Positions 25,399 to 34,113 of a stretch of DNA of 64,000 bases are shown in pieces. The stretch comes from an uncultured Christensenellaceae bacterium (GTDB lineage Bacteria > Bacillota > Clostridia > Christensenellales > Borkfalkiaceae): positions 39,033 to 103,032 of the forward strand of contig CAJUJF010000006.1 of assembly GCA_910586825.1 (NCBI GenBank). The letters run 5' to 3'. The notes under the pieces are model-generated. The model had not been told where the DNA came from, searched no databases, and was given only the letters and a program-made list of their open reading frames with translations. A program made the translations under genes and the position numbers. Each line of letters begins with the position of its first letter. Position 1 is the stretch's first letter.

Positions 25399-28341
25399 AT
25401 GGGACTGATCAAATACATTATGAGCGGGGACAGCCGCAGAAGTCTTAAAAAACTGAACAAAACGGCGAACGAGGTGGAAAAGCTTTCGCCGAAATTCGAG
25501 GCCATGACGGACGCGGAATTGCAGGGGCAGACCGCGATATTTCGCGAACGGCTCGCAAAAGGCGAGACGCTCGACGATATTCTGACGGAGGCGTTCGCCG
25601 CGCTGCGCGAAGCGAGCTGGCGCGTACTCGGCATGCGGCACTTCCACGTGCAGATCGTAGGCGGTATCTGTCTTTTTCAGGGCAGAATCGCCGAAATGAA
25701 GACGGGCGAAGGAAAAACGCTCGTCGCAACGTTGCCCGCGTATCTCGAAGCGCTTTCGGGAAAGGGCGTCCATATCGTAACGGTAAACGACTATCTTGCC
25801 CGCCGCGACGCGGAGTGGATGGGAAAAGTTCATAAGTTCATGGGGCTTACGGTCGGCGTCGTCGTTCCCGGCATGGAGGACGATGCAAAGCGCGCCGCCT
25901 ATGCCTGCGACATCACGTACGGAACGAACAACGAATTCGGGTTCGATTATCTGCGCGATAACTTAAAGCCCGATTTAAAGAGCATGGTTCAGCGTGAACT
26001 CAACTTCGCCATCGTCGACGAGGTCGACTCCATTCTCATCGACGAGGCGAGAACGCCGCTCATCATTTCCGGAAAAGGCGAACAGTCCTCGGCGCTCTAC
26101 GAACAGGTGGACCGTTTTGTGCGCACGCTGACGGGCGGCTTCGACGACGATTTAAAGGACGCGGAAGAAGGATCGCGCAAGAAAAGACGGGATAAGGAAC
26201 CCGGCGAGAGCAAGCTTGCAAAGGCGCAGGAGATGGAGTGGGATTACGTCATCGAACGCAAGGACAAGCAGGTCCAGCTCACCGAATTCGGCGCGGAGAA
26301 AGCGGAGCGTTTCTTCCACGTGGACAATATCGCGGACGTCGCGCACTCTTCTTTAAACCATCACATTCAGCAGGCGCTGAAAGCGCATAAGCTCTTCCAT
26401 CTCAACGAAGAATATATCATCAACGACGGCGAGATCGTCATCGTCGACGAGTTTACGGGCCGTCTCATGATCGGACGCCGTTATTCCGACGGATTGCATC
26501 AGGCGATCGAGGCGAAAGAAGGCGTGAAAGTGCGCGAGGAGAATAAGACTTATGCCACGATCACGTTCCAGAACTATTTCCGTCTATACAAAAAGCTGTC
26601 GGGCATGACGGGTACGGCGAAGACGGAGGAGGGCGAATTCCGTACGATCTATTCGTTGGACGTTATCGAGATCCCGACCAACCGTCCCGTACGGCGTATA
26701 GATATGCACGACCGTATTTTTGCCTCGGTAGACGGCAAGAAGACGGCGATCGTGCGCGAGATCGTCGAACGGCACGAAAAGGGTCAGCCGATCCTCGTCG
26801 GTACCGTTTCGGTCGATAAGTCGGAAGAAATTTCCCGTCTTTTGATCCGTAACGGCGTTCAGCACAATATTTTGAACGCGAAGAATCACGAGCGCGAAGC
26901 GGAAATCGTCGCGCAGGCGGGCAGATTCGGCGCCGTGACCATTGCGACCAACATGGCGGGGCGCGGTACCGATATTCTTTTGGGCGGCAACCCCGAATAT
27001 CTTGCGAAGAAGCGTTTGCGCGAAGAGGGCGTTTCGCACGAGGACATCGAGCTTGCAACGGGCTATACCGAGCTGGACGAGCAGAAGCAAAAGATCCGCG
27101 AGCGGTATCAATCGCTCTATAAGAGTTATAAGGAAAAGACGGACGAGGAGAAGAAGAAGGTGATCGAGGCGGGCGGTCTGTGCATTATCGGTACCGAACG
27201 TCACGAATCCCGCCGTATCGACAATCAGTTGCGCGGCCGTTCCGGCCGTCAGGGCGACGACGGCGTTTCGATTTTCTTCCTTTCGCTCGACGACGATCTC
27301 ATGATCCGTTTCGGCGGCGAACGCATGGCGCGGATCAAAAAACTCTATGTCTCCTCCGGCATGGCGGAAGACGAGAGTCTGGAATCCAGAACGCTGAGTC
27401 GTCTTATCGAATATGCGCAGAAACAGATCGAAGGCAGAAACTTCGGGATCCGTAAAAACGTGTTGCAGTACGACGACGTTATGAACAAACAGCGTATCAT
27501 CATGTATGCGGAGCGTATGAAAGTCATTCGCGGTGAAAGCGTGCACGAGCAGGTTACGAAGTTCATTCCCGACTACGTCGCTACGGTCGTGCGCGGCGCG
27601 GTGAATACGGACGAAATGCCCGAGAAGTGGAACGAGGACGATCTGAACGCGGCGCTCGAACAGTATCTGATTCCCGAGGGTTCGAATTACGTGACGCGCG
27701 AAAAGCTCGAAAAATGGGATTACGACATCGCGATCAAAAAGATTTCCGAAAAGACGACGAAATGCTATAACGAAAAAGTCGATGCGATTCAGAACGGACT
27801 GCATCTCGATTTCGGCGATATGGAACGCCGCGTATTGTTACGCGTCGTCGATTCCAACTGGATCGATCATATCGACGCGATGGATCAGCTTCGCAAGGGT
27901 ATCGGACTGCGCGCCTACGGACAGGTCGATCCGATCATTTCCTACAAGCAGGAAGGGTTCGCCATGTTCGACGAAATGGTGGAACGGATTCAGGAAAGAA
28001 CGATCCGTTTCCTGTTAAAATGCGTCGTCCGCGCGGAACAGCGTCCCGTGCAACGGGTCTATCCTACGGGTTCGAATTCCATTCGCTCCGCGGCGCCTCA
28101 GCCGTCACAGCAGACGGAAAACGCGCCGACCGAGTCTACGGAGCAGGAGACGCCTGCGCCGCGGGAAAATCTCGCGACGGATATGAATCTGCCCAAAGCG
28201 GTAAACGTCGATTCCTTACAGACGAGCGGGGACACGAAATACAATCCCGCAACGATGAAGAAAGCGAAAAAGACGGGACCGAACGAACCTTGTCCCTGCG
28301 GGAGCGGACTGAAATATAAAAAGTGTTGCGGCAAACCGTAA
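25399..28341 (+). CDS. secA: Preprotein translocase ATPase SecA
   Basis: SecA drives secretory proteins through SecYEG. The 980-residue protein has Walker A MKTGEGKT (about 97-104), the DEVDSIL motif (about 208), the preprotein cross-linking domain, and the second RecA fold with TNMAGRGTDI (about 515). A serine/glutamine/proline-rich linker leads to the C-terminal zinc motif CPCGSGLKYKKCC. A charged insertion (DAEEGSRKKRRDKEPGE, about 254-270) sits in the substrate-binding region. It has its own promoter and terminator. Confidence 0.98.
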   Translation: MGLIKYIMSGDSRRSLKKLNKTANEVEKLSPKFEAMTDAELQGQTAIFRERLAKGETLDDILTEAFAALREASWRVLGMRHFHVQIVGGICLFQGRIAEMKTGEGKTLVATLPAYLEALSGKGVHIVTVNDYLARRDAEWMGKVHKFMGLTVGVVVPGMEDDAKRAAYACDITYGTNNEFGFDYLRDNLKPDLKSMVQRELNFAIVDEVDSILIDEARTPLIISGKGEQSSALYEQVDRFVRTLTGGFDDDLKDAEEGSRKKRRDKEPGESKLAKAQEMEWDYVIERKDKQVQLTEFGAEKAERFFHVDNIADVAHSSLNHHIQQALKAHKLFHLNEEYIINDGEIVIVDEFTGRLMIGRRYSDGLHQAIEAKEGVKVREENKTYATITFQNYFRLYKKLSGMTGTAKTEEGEFRTIYSLDVIEIPTNRPVRRIDMHDRIFASVDGKKTAIVREIVERHEKGQPILVGTVSVDKSEEISRLLIRNGVQHNILNAKNHEREAEIVAQAGRFGAVTIATNMAGRGTDILLGGNPEYLAKKRLREEGVSHEDIELATGYTELDEQKQKIRERYQSLYKSYKEKTDEEKKKVIEAGGLCIIGTERHESRRIDNQLRGRSGRQGDDGVSIFFLSLDDDLMIRFGGERMARIKKLYVSSGMAEDESLESRTLSRLIEYAQKQIEGRNFGIRKNVLQYDDVMNKQRIIMYAERMKVIRGESVHEQVTKFIPDYVATVVRGAVNTDEMPEKWNEDDLNAALEQYLIPEGSNYVTREKLEKWDYDIAIKKISEKTTKCYNEKVDAIQNGLHLDFGDMERRVLLRVVDSNWIDHIDAMDQLRKGIGLRAYGQVDPIISYKQEGFAMFDEMVERIQERTIRFLLKCVVRAEQRPVQRVYPTGSNSIRSAAPQPSQQTENAPTESTEQETPAPRENLATDMNLPKAVNVDSLQTSGDTKYNPATMKKAKKTGPNEPCPCGSGLKYKKCCGKP

Positions 28342-28344
28342 CGT

Positions 28345-28380
28345 AAAATCAAGCGCCCTTGCGGCGCATTGATTTTATTG
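28345..28380 (+). terminator. Terminator after secA
   Basis: A stem AAAATCAA-GCGCC pairs with GGCGC-A-TTGATTTT (one bulged A) and continues into TTATTG. Confidence 0.8.
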
Positions 28381-28445
28381 CACCGATCCGAAAAAGGCGT
28401 TTGATCGGCGTCTTTTTTTGAAAAACCGCAACGGGAGATTACGCA

Positions 28446-29543
28446 ATGTTTAAAGCAGACGATTACAGATTAAAGATCAAAGCGCTGGAAGAGACGCTCG
28501 GCGAAGCGAAATATGCGCTTGATATCGACAACATATCAGCGCGGCTAGAAGAGCTGAAAGCGGAGCAGGAAAATCCTGAGGTATGGCAGGACCTCGAACG
28601 TTCGGCGAAGATCGGGCGGGAAATATCCTCGATCGAGGGTAAGATCGAATCCTACCGTACGGGCAGAAAGGCGCTTGACGACGCGAACGAGATCATCGAT
28701 CTGATCGAAGAGACCGAGGAAGAGGAACTCGTGGGCGAGTTGGATAAAATGATGCGTACGGCGGAAAAGGATATCGAGGAAATGCGGATCCGCGCGCTCT
28801 TGCGCGGAAAATACGATACCTCCAACGCGTTGCTGGCGCTTCATGCGGGCGCAGGCGGGACGGAAGCGTGCGACTGGTGTCAGATGCTTTACCGCATGTA
28901 TTGCCGCTATGCGGAAACGAACGGTTTTAAAGTGACCGAAATCGACCGTCTTCCGGGCGACAGCGCGGGACTGAAATCCGTTGATTTCAAGGTGGAGGGC
29001 GAAAACGCTTACGGGTATCTGAAAGCGGAAATCGGCGTTCATCGGCTCGTGCGGATTTCGCCGTTCGATGCGAATAAACGCCGCCAGACCTCGTTCGCTT
29101 CTTTGGAAGTGATGCCGGAAGTGGAGGACGACGGCGAAATCGAGATCAAGGACGAAGATATCCGGATCGACGTGTACCGTTCTTCGGGCGCGGGCGGACA
29201 GAAAGTCAACAAGACGGAGACGGCGATCCGCATTACCCATTTCCCGACGGGGATCGTCGTGACCTGTCAGAACGAACGCAGTCAGTTGCAGAATAAAGAA
29301 ATGGCGTTCAAATATCTCCGTTCCAAGCTGTTGGAAAAGCAGATCGAACAGCGTATGGCGGACGAAGCCGCGCTGAAAGGCGAAACGAAGAAGATCGAAT
29401 GGGGTTCCCAGATCCGTTCGTACGTGTTCTGTCCCTACACCATGGTAAAGGATCACCGCACAGGCTATGAAATGGGCGACGTGCAGGCGGTCATGGACGG
29501 AGACATTCAGGGCTTTATCATCGACTATCTGAAAAAAAGCTGA
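28446..29543 (+). CDS. prfB: Peptide chain release factor 2, without programmed frameshift
   Basis: RF2 ends translation at UGA and UAA. The 365-residue protein has the codon-recognition tripeptide SPF (205-207) and the catalytic GGQ (250-252). The gene is one continuous frame. The place of the usual +1 frameshift reads CTT GAT (codons 25-26), as if the extra T of CTT TGA had been lost. RF2 self-regulation by frameshifting is therefore absent. An ATG with GGGAG upstream gives the start. Confidence 0.97.
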   Translation: MFKADDYRLKIKALEETLGEAKYALDIDNISARLEELKAEQENPEVWQDLERSAKIGREISSIEGKIESYRTGRKALDDANEIIDLIEETEEEELVGELDKMMRTAEKDIEEMRIRALLRGKYDTSNALLALHAGAGGTEACDWCQMLYRMYCRYAETNGFKVTEIDRLPGDSAGLKSVDFKVEGENAYGYLKAEIGVHRLVRISPFDANKRRQTSFASLEVMPEVEDDGEIEIKDEDIRIDVYRSSGAGGQKVNKTETAIRITHFPTGIVVTCQNERSQLQNKEMAFKYLRSKLLEKQIEQRMADEAALKGETKKIEWGSQIRSYVFCPYTMVKDHRTGYEMGDVQAVMDGDIQGFIIDYLKKS

Positions 29544-29551
29544 TCGATACG

Positions 29552-29577
29552 GCGGTTTGCGCTTCGGCGCAGACCGC
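29552..29577 (+). other. Stem-loop between prfB and tsaD
   Basis: An 11-bp stem (29552-29562 with 29567-29577, one G-U) closes a TTCG tetraloop just before tsaD. There is no T run after it, so it is more likely an RNA processing or stability element than a terminator. Confidence 0.5.
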
Positions 29578-29597
29578 TGCGGAGTTTAAGTAACATT

Positions 29598-30629
29598 ATG
29601 GCGCAATTATCCGTGAAAATCAAAGAGAATCCGTTGATTCTCGGGATCGAATCCTCTTGCGACGAAACGGCGGCGGCTGTGATCCGCGGTCGCGAGTTGC
29701 TTTCCGACGAGATCGTCTCGTCGGCTTCGGTACAGGCGCGATTCGGCGGCGTGGTCCCTGAAATCGCTTCCCGCGCGCATACGGATGCGGTGGACGAGGT
29801 CGTCGCCCGCGCATTGAAAAGCGCGGGCGTGGAAAAAGAGGAACTAGACGCCGTCGCGGTCACTTACGGTGCAGGGCTTCTCGGCGCACTGCTTGTCGGG
29901 TTGTCGTTTGCAAAAGGACTTGCGTACGGCTTGCGGATTCCGTTGATCGGCGTCAGTCATATCCGCGGTCACCTCGCGGCGTGCTATCTGGAAGATCGGG
30001 AGCTTACGCCGCCGTACGTTTCGCTGCTGGCAAGCGGCGGACACACCGCGGTGATCCATGTAAAAACGGAGACGGAGTTCAAGCTTGTCGGCGCGACGCG
30101 GGACGACGCCGTCGGAGAAGCGTTCGATAAAGTCGCGCGGGTGCTGTCGTTGCCGTATCCGGGCGGTCCGCATGTGGAAAAGCTGGCGCGGGAAGGGGAA
30201 AATTCCGTTCCGTTGCCCAAAATGCTGAAAGGGCTCGGCGGGTATGATTTTTCGTACAGCGGACTGAAAACCGCCGTGATCAATTACGTGCACGGCAAAG
30301 AACAAAAAGGCGAAACTTGGAGCCGCGCGGACGTCGCCTGTTCGTTCCAGAGAGCCGCGCTGGATATCCTTGCGGAAAAAACCGTGGAAGCAGCGTTGGA
30401 AAAAGGCGTGAATACGGTCGCCGCGGGCGGCGGGGTCGTCGCAAACGGATATCTTCGGGAAAAATTGGCGGCGGAATGCGAAAGGGCGGGACTGAAACTC
30501 GTATTGCCGTCGCGCAGACATTGTACGGACAATGCGGCGATGATCGCGGCGGAAGGGTTGATCCGATACCGCGCGGGCGATTTTTCTCCGCTGTCGTTGA
30601 ACGCGCAGGCGAGTATTCCGTTGCGCTGA
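29598..30629 (+). CDS. tsaD: tRNA N6-adenosine threonylcarbamoyltransferase
   Basis: TsaD transfers the threonylcarbamoyl group to A37 of ANN-reading tRNAs. The 343-residue ASKHA-fold protein has the N-terminal LGIESSCDET (15-24), the metal-binding histidines in HIRGH (121, 125), the ASGGHT segment near 146, and the C-terminal CTDNAAMIA. The partner TsaC is encoded at 56.7 kb; TsaB and TsaE are not in the window. Confidence 0.97.
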   Translation: MAQLSVKIKENPLILGIESSCDETAAAVIRGRELLSDEIVSSASVQARFGGVVPEIASRAHTDAVDEVVARALKSAGVEKEELDAVAVTYGAGLLGALLVGLSFAKGLAYGLRIPLIGVSHIRGHLAACYLEDRELTPPYVSLLASGGHTAVIHVKTETEFKLVGATRDDAVGEAFDKVARVLSLPYPGGPHVEKLAREGENSVPLPKMLKGLGGYDFSYSGLKTAVINYVHGKEQKGETWSRADVACSFQRAALDILAEKTVEAALEKGVNTVAAGGGVVANGYLREKLAAECERAGLKLVLPSRRHCTDNAAMIAAEGLIRYRAGDFSPLSLNAQASIPLR

Positions 30630-30639
30630 TTGAAAAAAA

Positions 30640-30675
30640 CAAAAGCGGTCTTACGCGCGTAAGACCGCTTTTGTC
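30640..30675. terminator. Bidirectional terminator between tsaD and the HtrA-like gene
   Basis: A perfect palindromic stem (CAAAAGCGGTCTTAC with GTAAGACCGCTTTTG around GCGC) lies between convergent genes, with A/T runs at both ends. Confidence 0.9.
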
Positions 30676-30684
30676 ATGCCTGTT

Positions 30685-32139
30685 TTAAGGAACCTGCGTC
30701 AGATCCGAGAATCGAACGGAATACGCTTCCGTCGTCTGCGCCTTGCCGTCCCGTATAAAAGAAATGCGGACGACGCTTCCTTCCCATACGCGGAAGAGCA
30801 GGTCGGAGACTTCGAAATTGCGGGAAATGGAATATTCCGTTCCGTCGATTTCGATACCCGTGATCGCGTCTTCCGCGGCAAGATCCAGCCGTTCCGCGAT
30901 CGACTGTTCGGCAACCGAATCGACGACGATTTCTTCCACGATTTTTCCCGATCCGTTCTTGGCGTCGTAAACGTATTTTGCGTTTCTTGCGCGAACCGTC
31001 AAACCGAGGGAGATTTTATAAGCGCCTTCGGTATCGTCGTTTCCGTCGGAATGATAGTGTAGAATGTTTTCCACCGCGCCCGTCACGATATCGACGGGAA
31101 TGGCGTAGTTGATGTTCTGATCGTCGGTGTTTCCCGCGTTGGTAATGCCGATCAGTTCGCCGTCTCCGTTGAACAGACCTCCGCCGGAGTTTCCGCTGTA
31201 TAACGAAGAATCGGTGCGGATCGAACGGTAATACCGCGCCGTGTCGTCGATTTTCAGCGCGATATATTCGTTGTCGACGCTTACGATTCCCTTCGTAACG
31301 CTGATTCCCGCGCCTTCTGGATTTCCGATCGCCATCGCGGTTTCCCCCACGCTGTAACCGCTTGCGGGCGTAACCGCGCGGATTTCCGGATTGATCGCTT
31401 TTAACGCGCTCGCATCGGCTTTTAAAACCGCGAGATCGGTGGTAATCGAACCGCCGATCAGTTCGCATTGCACGGCGTATTCGCCGAATTCGTATAGAGA
31501 ATATCCGTAAGTTTCGTCTTTCTTGCCGGACGCCGCGGGCGTGCCTTCGCTGCCGTAGAGATAGCAGTAAATTTCTTTCGCCGTTTTTCCGCCGTTTGCG
31601 GTTTCGTCGGCGTTGTTGTCGTAAATCACGTGATAATTCGTAACGATATAGACGGAGGAGCCGTCGATCTTCCAGATGACCGCAGATCCCGTATGCAGAG
31701 CGTTGGAATAGCGCTTGCCCGTCGCCCGGCCGCCCAATCCGGGCCCGACCGCGGACGCGGACTCTACAAACGTCGTATACACTTTTAAAGAGGATTGCAG
31801 GCAACGACCCGCCGCGGCGGTCGTGTCCGTCGTGAGCGTGAGATATTCCCGCAGAAAATCCGCATAGGAGATTTCCCCGTTTTCCGCTACGTATTTGGCA
31901 TAGACGTCGTCTATCGAGACCGCCGCGCTCGTGCAGTCCTCGCCGTCGCGTCCGTTTGCGATCGTGAGCGTTTCCTCTCTTCTGTCGGAATAAGCGACGG
32001 CGTAATCGGTGCCGTTGCCGTTTGTTCCCGCAAAGCGGATCGAGGTAACGTATGCCTGATCCGAAGAACATCCCGCGAACGCGAACGAAAGGGATAGGGC
32101 GACGCACGCCGTTGTCAACAGTTTCAATTTCTTTTTCAT
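30685..32139 (-). CDS. Lipoprotein serine protease, HtrA/DegP-like
   Basis: The 484-residue protein has a lipoprotein signal (lipobox FAGC, cysteine 24), a short N-terminal acidic domain (about 55-105) and a trypsin-like domain. Its triad is H170 in TNYHV, D235 in TTDLAVL and S318 in GNSGGG. A C-terminal PDZ-like region spans about 395-475. HtrA proteins degrade or refold damaged exported proteins. Typical Gram-positive HtrA has a membrane helix, so the lipid anchor is a variation. It converges on tsaD. Confidence 0.88.
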   Translation of the reverse strand: MKKKLKLLTTACVALSLSFAFAGCSSDQAYVTSIRFAGTNGNGTDYAVAYSDRREETLTIANGRDGEDCTSAAVSIDDVYAKYVAENGEISYADFLREYLTLTTDTTAAAGRCLQSSLKVYTTFVESASAVGPGLGGRATGKRYSNALHTGSAVIWKIDGSSVYIVTNYHVIYDNNADETANGGKTAKEIYCYLYGSEGTPAASGKKDETYGYSLYEFGEYAVQCELIGGSITTDLAVLKADASALKAINPEIRAVTPASGYSVGETAMAIGNPEGAGISVTKGIVSVDNEYIALKIDDTARYYRSIRTDSSLYSGNSGGGLFNGDGELIGITNAGNTDDQNINYAIPVDIVTGAVENILHYHSDGNDDTEGAYKISLGLTVRARNAKYVYDAKNGSGKIVEEIVVDSVAEQSIAERLDLAAEDAITGIEIDGTEYSISRNFEVSDLLFRVWEGSVVRISFIRDGKAQTTEAYSVRFSDLTQVP

Positions 32140-32326
32140 GCTTTACCTTTTTAGCGTCGGATTTTTTTGCGCGGATTATACCGCGTTTTCGATATTATCG
32201 CAGGAATTGATCGAAATAAAATTATCGTTTCTTAAAAATAGCGTGAAAAAACGGGCAAAAAGGAAATCGTTTCCGAATCGGAATAACTTTCGCATGATTG
32301 CAAACACTGCTATCGGGCGGTAAGAT

Positions 32327-33319
32327 ATGGGAAATCAGACAATTTATTTTCGCAATTCTCCGAAGATCGTTTCCACAAGTACGATCGCCGGACCGAAAGA
32401 GTGCGAGGGGATTATCGGCCGTTACGTAGAAACGGCGCTTGCGGACGACATGTACGGCGAATCGACTTACGAAAAGGCGGAATGCAAGATGCTGTCTCAC
32501 GTGATCGACGGCGCCATGTCCAATGCGGGAATCGACCGCGATCAGGTGGATATGATCGTATCGGGGGACTTGCTCAATCAGATCATTTCCGCAAGTTTCG
32601 CCGCGCGGGATTTTTCCGTACCTTTCCTCGGCGTTTACGGCGCTTGTTCGACTATGGCGGAAAGTCTCGCCGTTGCCGCCGCGTTCGTGGACGGAGGGTA
32701 CTGCCGTCGCGTCGTTGCGGCGACGGGGAGCCACTTTGCTTCTGCGGAACGCCAATACCGTTATCCTTTGGAGCTCGGCTGCACCCGTCCTCCGCAGGCG
32801 CAGTGGACGGTAACGGGCGCGGGCGGGGCGCTTGTCGCGGCGGAGGGGAACGGGATCCGGATTACCGCGGCTACGCTCGGCAAGGTCGTCGATTTCGGAA
32901 TTACCGACGTCAACAACATGGGCGCGGCGATGGCGCCCGCCGCGGCGGATACCATACTCGCGCATTTCAGAGGAACGAAAGAGGATCTCGAAGCTTACGA
33001 TCTGATCGTGACGGGCGATCTCGGCGCCTTGGGGAGCAGAATATTAAAAGATCTCACATGGGAAAAGGGACTTGACATTTCGGCAAATCACGTCGATTGC
33101 GGGGAGATCATCTACAACGTGATCGAAGACGAATTTCAGGGCGGAAGCGGCGCGGGCTGTTCCGCGGTGGTGCTGAACTCCTATCTCTATTCGAAAATGA
33201 TGGCGGGATCGATCAAAAAAATTCTCTTCGTCGCGACGGGCGCGTTGCTTTCAACGGTCTCTTCGGGACAGGGCGAAAGTATTCCGTGCATTGCGCACGC
33301 CGTCGTGCTGGAACGGTGA
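32327..33319 (+). CDS. spoVAD: Stage V sporulation protein AD
   Basis: SpoVAD binds dipicolinic acid and helps move it into the developing spore. The 330-residue protein has the thiolase-like fold with VSGDLLNQI (about 72-80), the GVYGACSTMAES segment (about 103-114) and GSHFASAERQYR. Length and sequence match the family. The usual upstream partner spoVAC is absent; a minus-strand protease lies there instead. spoVAE follows 22 nt later. I found no convincing sigma-G promoter. Confidence 0.95.
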   Translation: MGNQTIYFRNSPKIVSTSTIAGPKECEGIIGRYVETALADDMYGESTYEKAECKMLSHVIDGAMSNAGIDRDQVDMIVSGDLLNQIISASFAARDFSVPFLGVYGACSTMAESLAVAAAFVDGGYCRRVVAATGSHFASAERQYRYPLELGCTRPPQAQWTVTGAGGALVAAEGNGIRITAATLGKVVDFGITDVNNMGAAMAPAAADTILAHFRGTKEDLEAYDLIVTGDLGALGSRILKDLTWEKGLDISANHVDCGEIIYNVIEDEFQGGSGAGCSAVVLNSYLYSKMMAGSIKKILFVATGALLSTVSSGQGESIPCIAHAVVLER

Positions 33320-33341
33320 TCCGTTTCGGCGGATACATATT

Positions 33342-33719
33342 ATGGAATACCTCGAAATACTGTTCATGTTTATAAAAGCGTTTGCGGTCGGCGGGCTGAT
33401 CTGTACGATTGCGCAGGTGATCATCAATTTCACCGACCTCACGGCGGGAAAAATTCTCGTCTCCTTTATGCTGGCGGGGATCGTGCTTACGGCGTTGGGG
33501 CTTTATCAACCGCTTGTCGAATTTGCGGGCGCGGGCGCGACTGTTCCTATTTCCGGCTTCGGATATCTGCTTGCCAACGGCGCGATGCGCGGCGCGCAGC
33601 AAGGTTTGTTTCAAGCGCTTACCGGCGCGCTTGCCGCGGCAAGCGCGGGCGTTTCCGCCGCCGTGATCTTTTCGTTCATCATGGCGCTGATCTTCAAATC
33701 CCATACGAAGTACAATTGA
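33342..33719 (+). CDS. spoVAE: Stage V sporulation protein AE-type membrane protein
   Basis: A 125-residue protein with about four membrane helices. It has the pattern F-V-x-G-G-L-x-C-T-I-x-Q near the N-terminus and a GATVPISGFGYLLANG segment (about 66-81), both typical of the SpoVAE/SpoVAC-related dipicolinate channel subunits. The ATG at 33342 gives the family start; the frame is open a little further upstream but without support. A terminator follows. Confidence 0.88.
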   Translation: MEYLEILFMFIKAFAVGGLICTIAQVIINFTDLTAGKILVSFMLAGIVLTALGLYQPLVEFAGAGATVPISGFGYLLANGAMRGAQQGLFQALTGALAAASAGVSAAVIFSFIMALIFKSHTKYN

Positions 33720-33750
33720 TTCGGAACGTTTTTTGTTCGGCAAAGGAAGA

Positions 33751-33773
33751 GGCGCGGATCCCGCGCCTTTTCC
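33751..33773 (+). terminator. Terminator after spoVAE
   Basis: A 7-bp GC stem (33751-33757 with 33761-33767) is followed by TTTTCCC. Confidence 0.7.
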
Positions 33774-33911
33774 CATTTGATCGCCGTCGTGTTATTTCGG
33801 GAAAAAGGGGCATAATAAATAATGGGGCGGTTTTAAGAGCTTCGACTCCGAAAAAATGAATCTTGTTCGGAAAATTATACCAAATAAATAGAGTGAATAT
33901 GCGAAGAGGGC

Positions 33912-33940
33912 TTGCATTTTTTATTTCGGGGTGTTATAAT
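33912..33940 (+). promoter_or_regulatory. Promoter of the glmM transcript
   Basis: TTGCAT (33912-33917) and TATAAT (33935-33940) are 17 bp apart. It lies about 170 nt before glmM, so the mRNA has a long leader. The start of transcription should fall on or beside an exact DnaA-box 9-mer. Confidence 0.75.
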
Positions 33941-33948
33941 GTGGATAA
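33940..33948 (-). promoter_or_regulatory. Exact DnaA-box consensus at the glmM transcription start
   Basis: TGTGGATAA is the complement of the DnaA consensus TTATCCACA and directly follows the -10 element. About half an exact match is expected by chance in a window this size, so it may be coincidental. Confidence 0.35.
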
Positions 33949-34113
33949 CTGAGATTTGTCGAATTTCGTCGGTTGAACGCACGTGAAATGAAACGGCATG
34001 CGAAAAGCGGAGAGCCGGCTTGACCGTATGCGTCGGCGTGTCCTCGGCGGGGTTGTACGTTAAGAAGGGTTGCGGGCTTGCAAGAGGGAAAAAAATCGAA
34101 AGGAACATTCGTT
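33946..34113 (+). promoter_or_regulatory. Long, possibly structured 5' leader of glmM (class unknown)
   Basis: The roughly 165 nt between the predicted transcription start and the glmM ATG hold no reading frame with support. They can form a stem GCATGCG (33998-34004) with CGTATGC (about 34026-34032) enclosing a GC-rich inner segment, plus a later GGGTTGCGGGCTTGCAAG element. It matches no riboswitch class that I can recall. Confidence 0.4.

Noticed and set aside
26584..27804. A 406-codon open frame on the minus strand
   Set aside because: It mirrors secA and has no start signal or domain.
32281..32312. Sigma-G promoter of spoVAD from GAATA and CACTGCTA
   Set aside because: The -10 does not match the CATNNTA pattern and the spacing is 19, so it is too weak to list.
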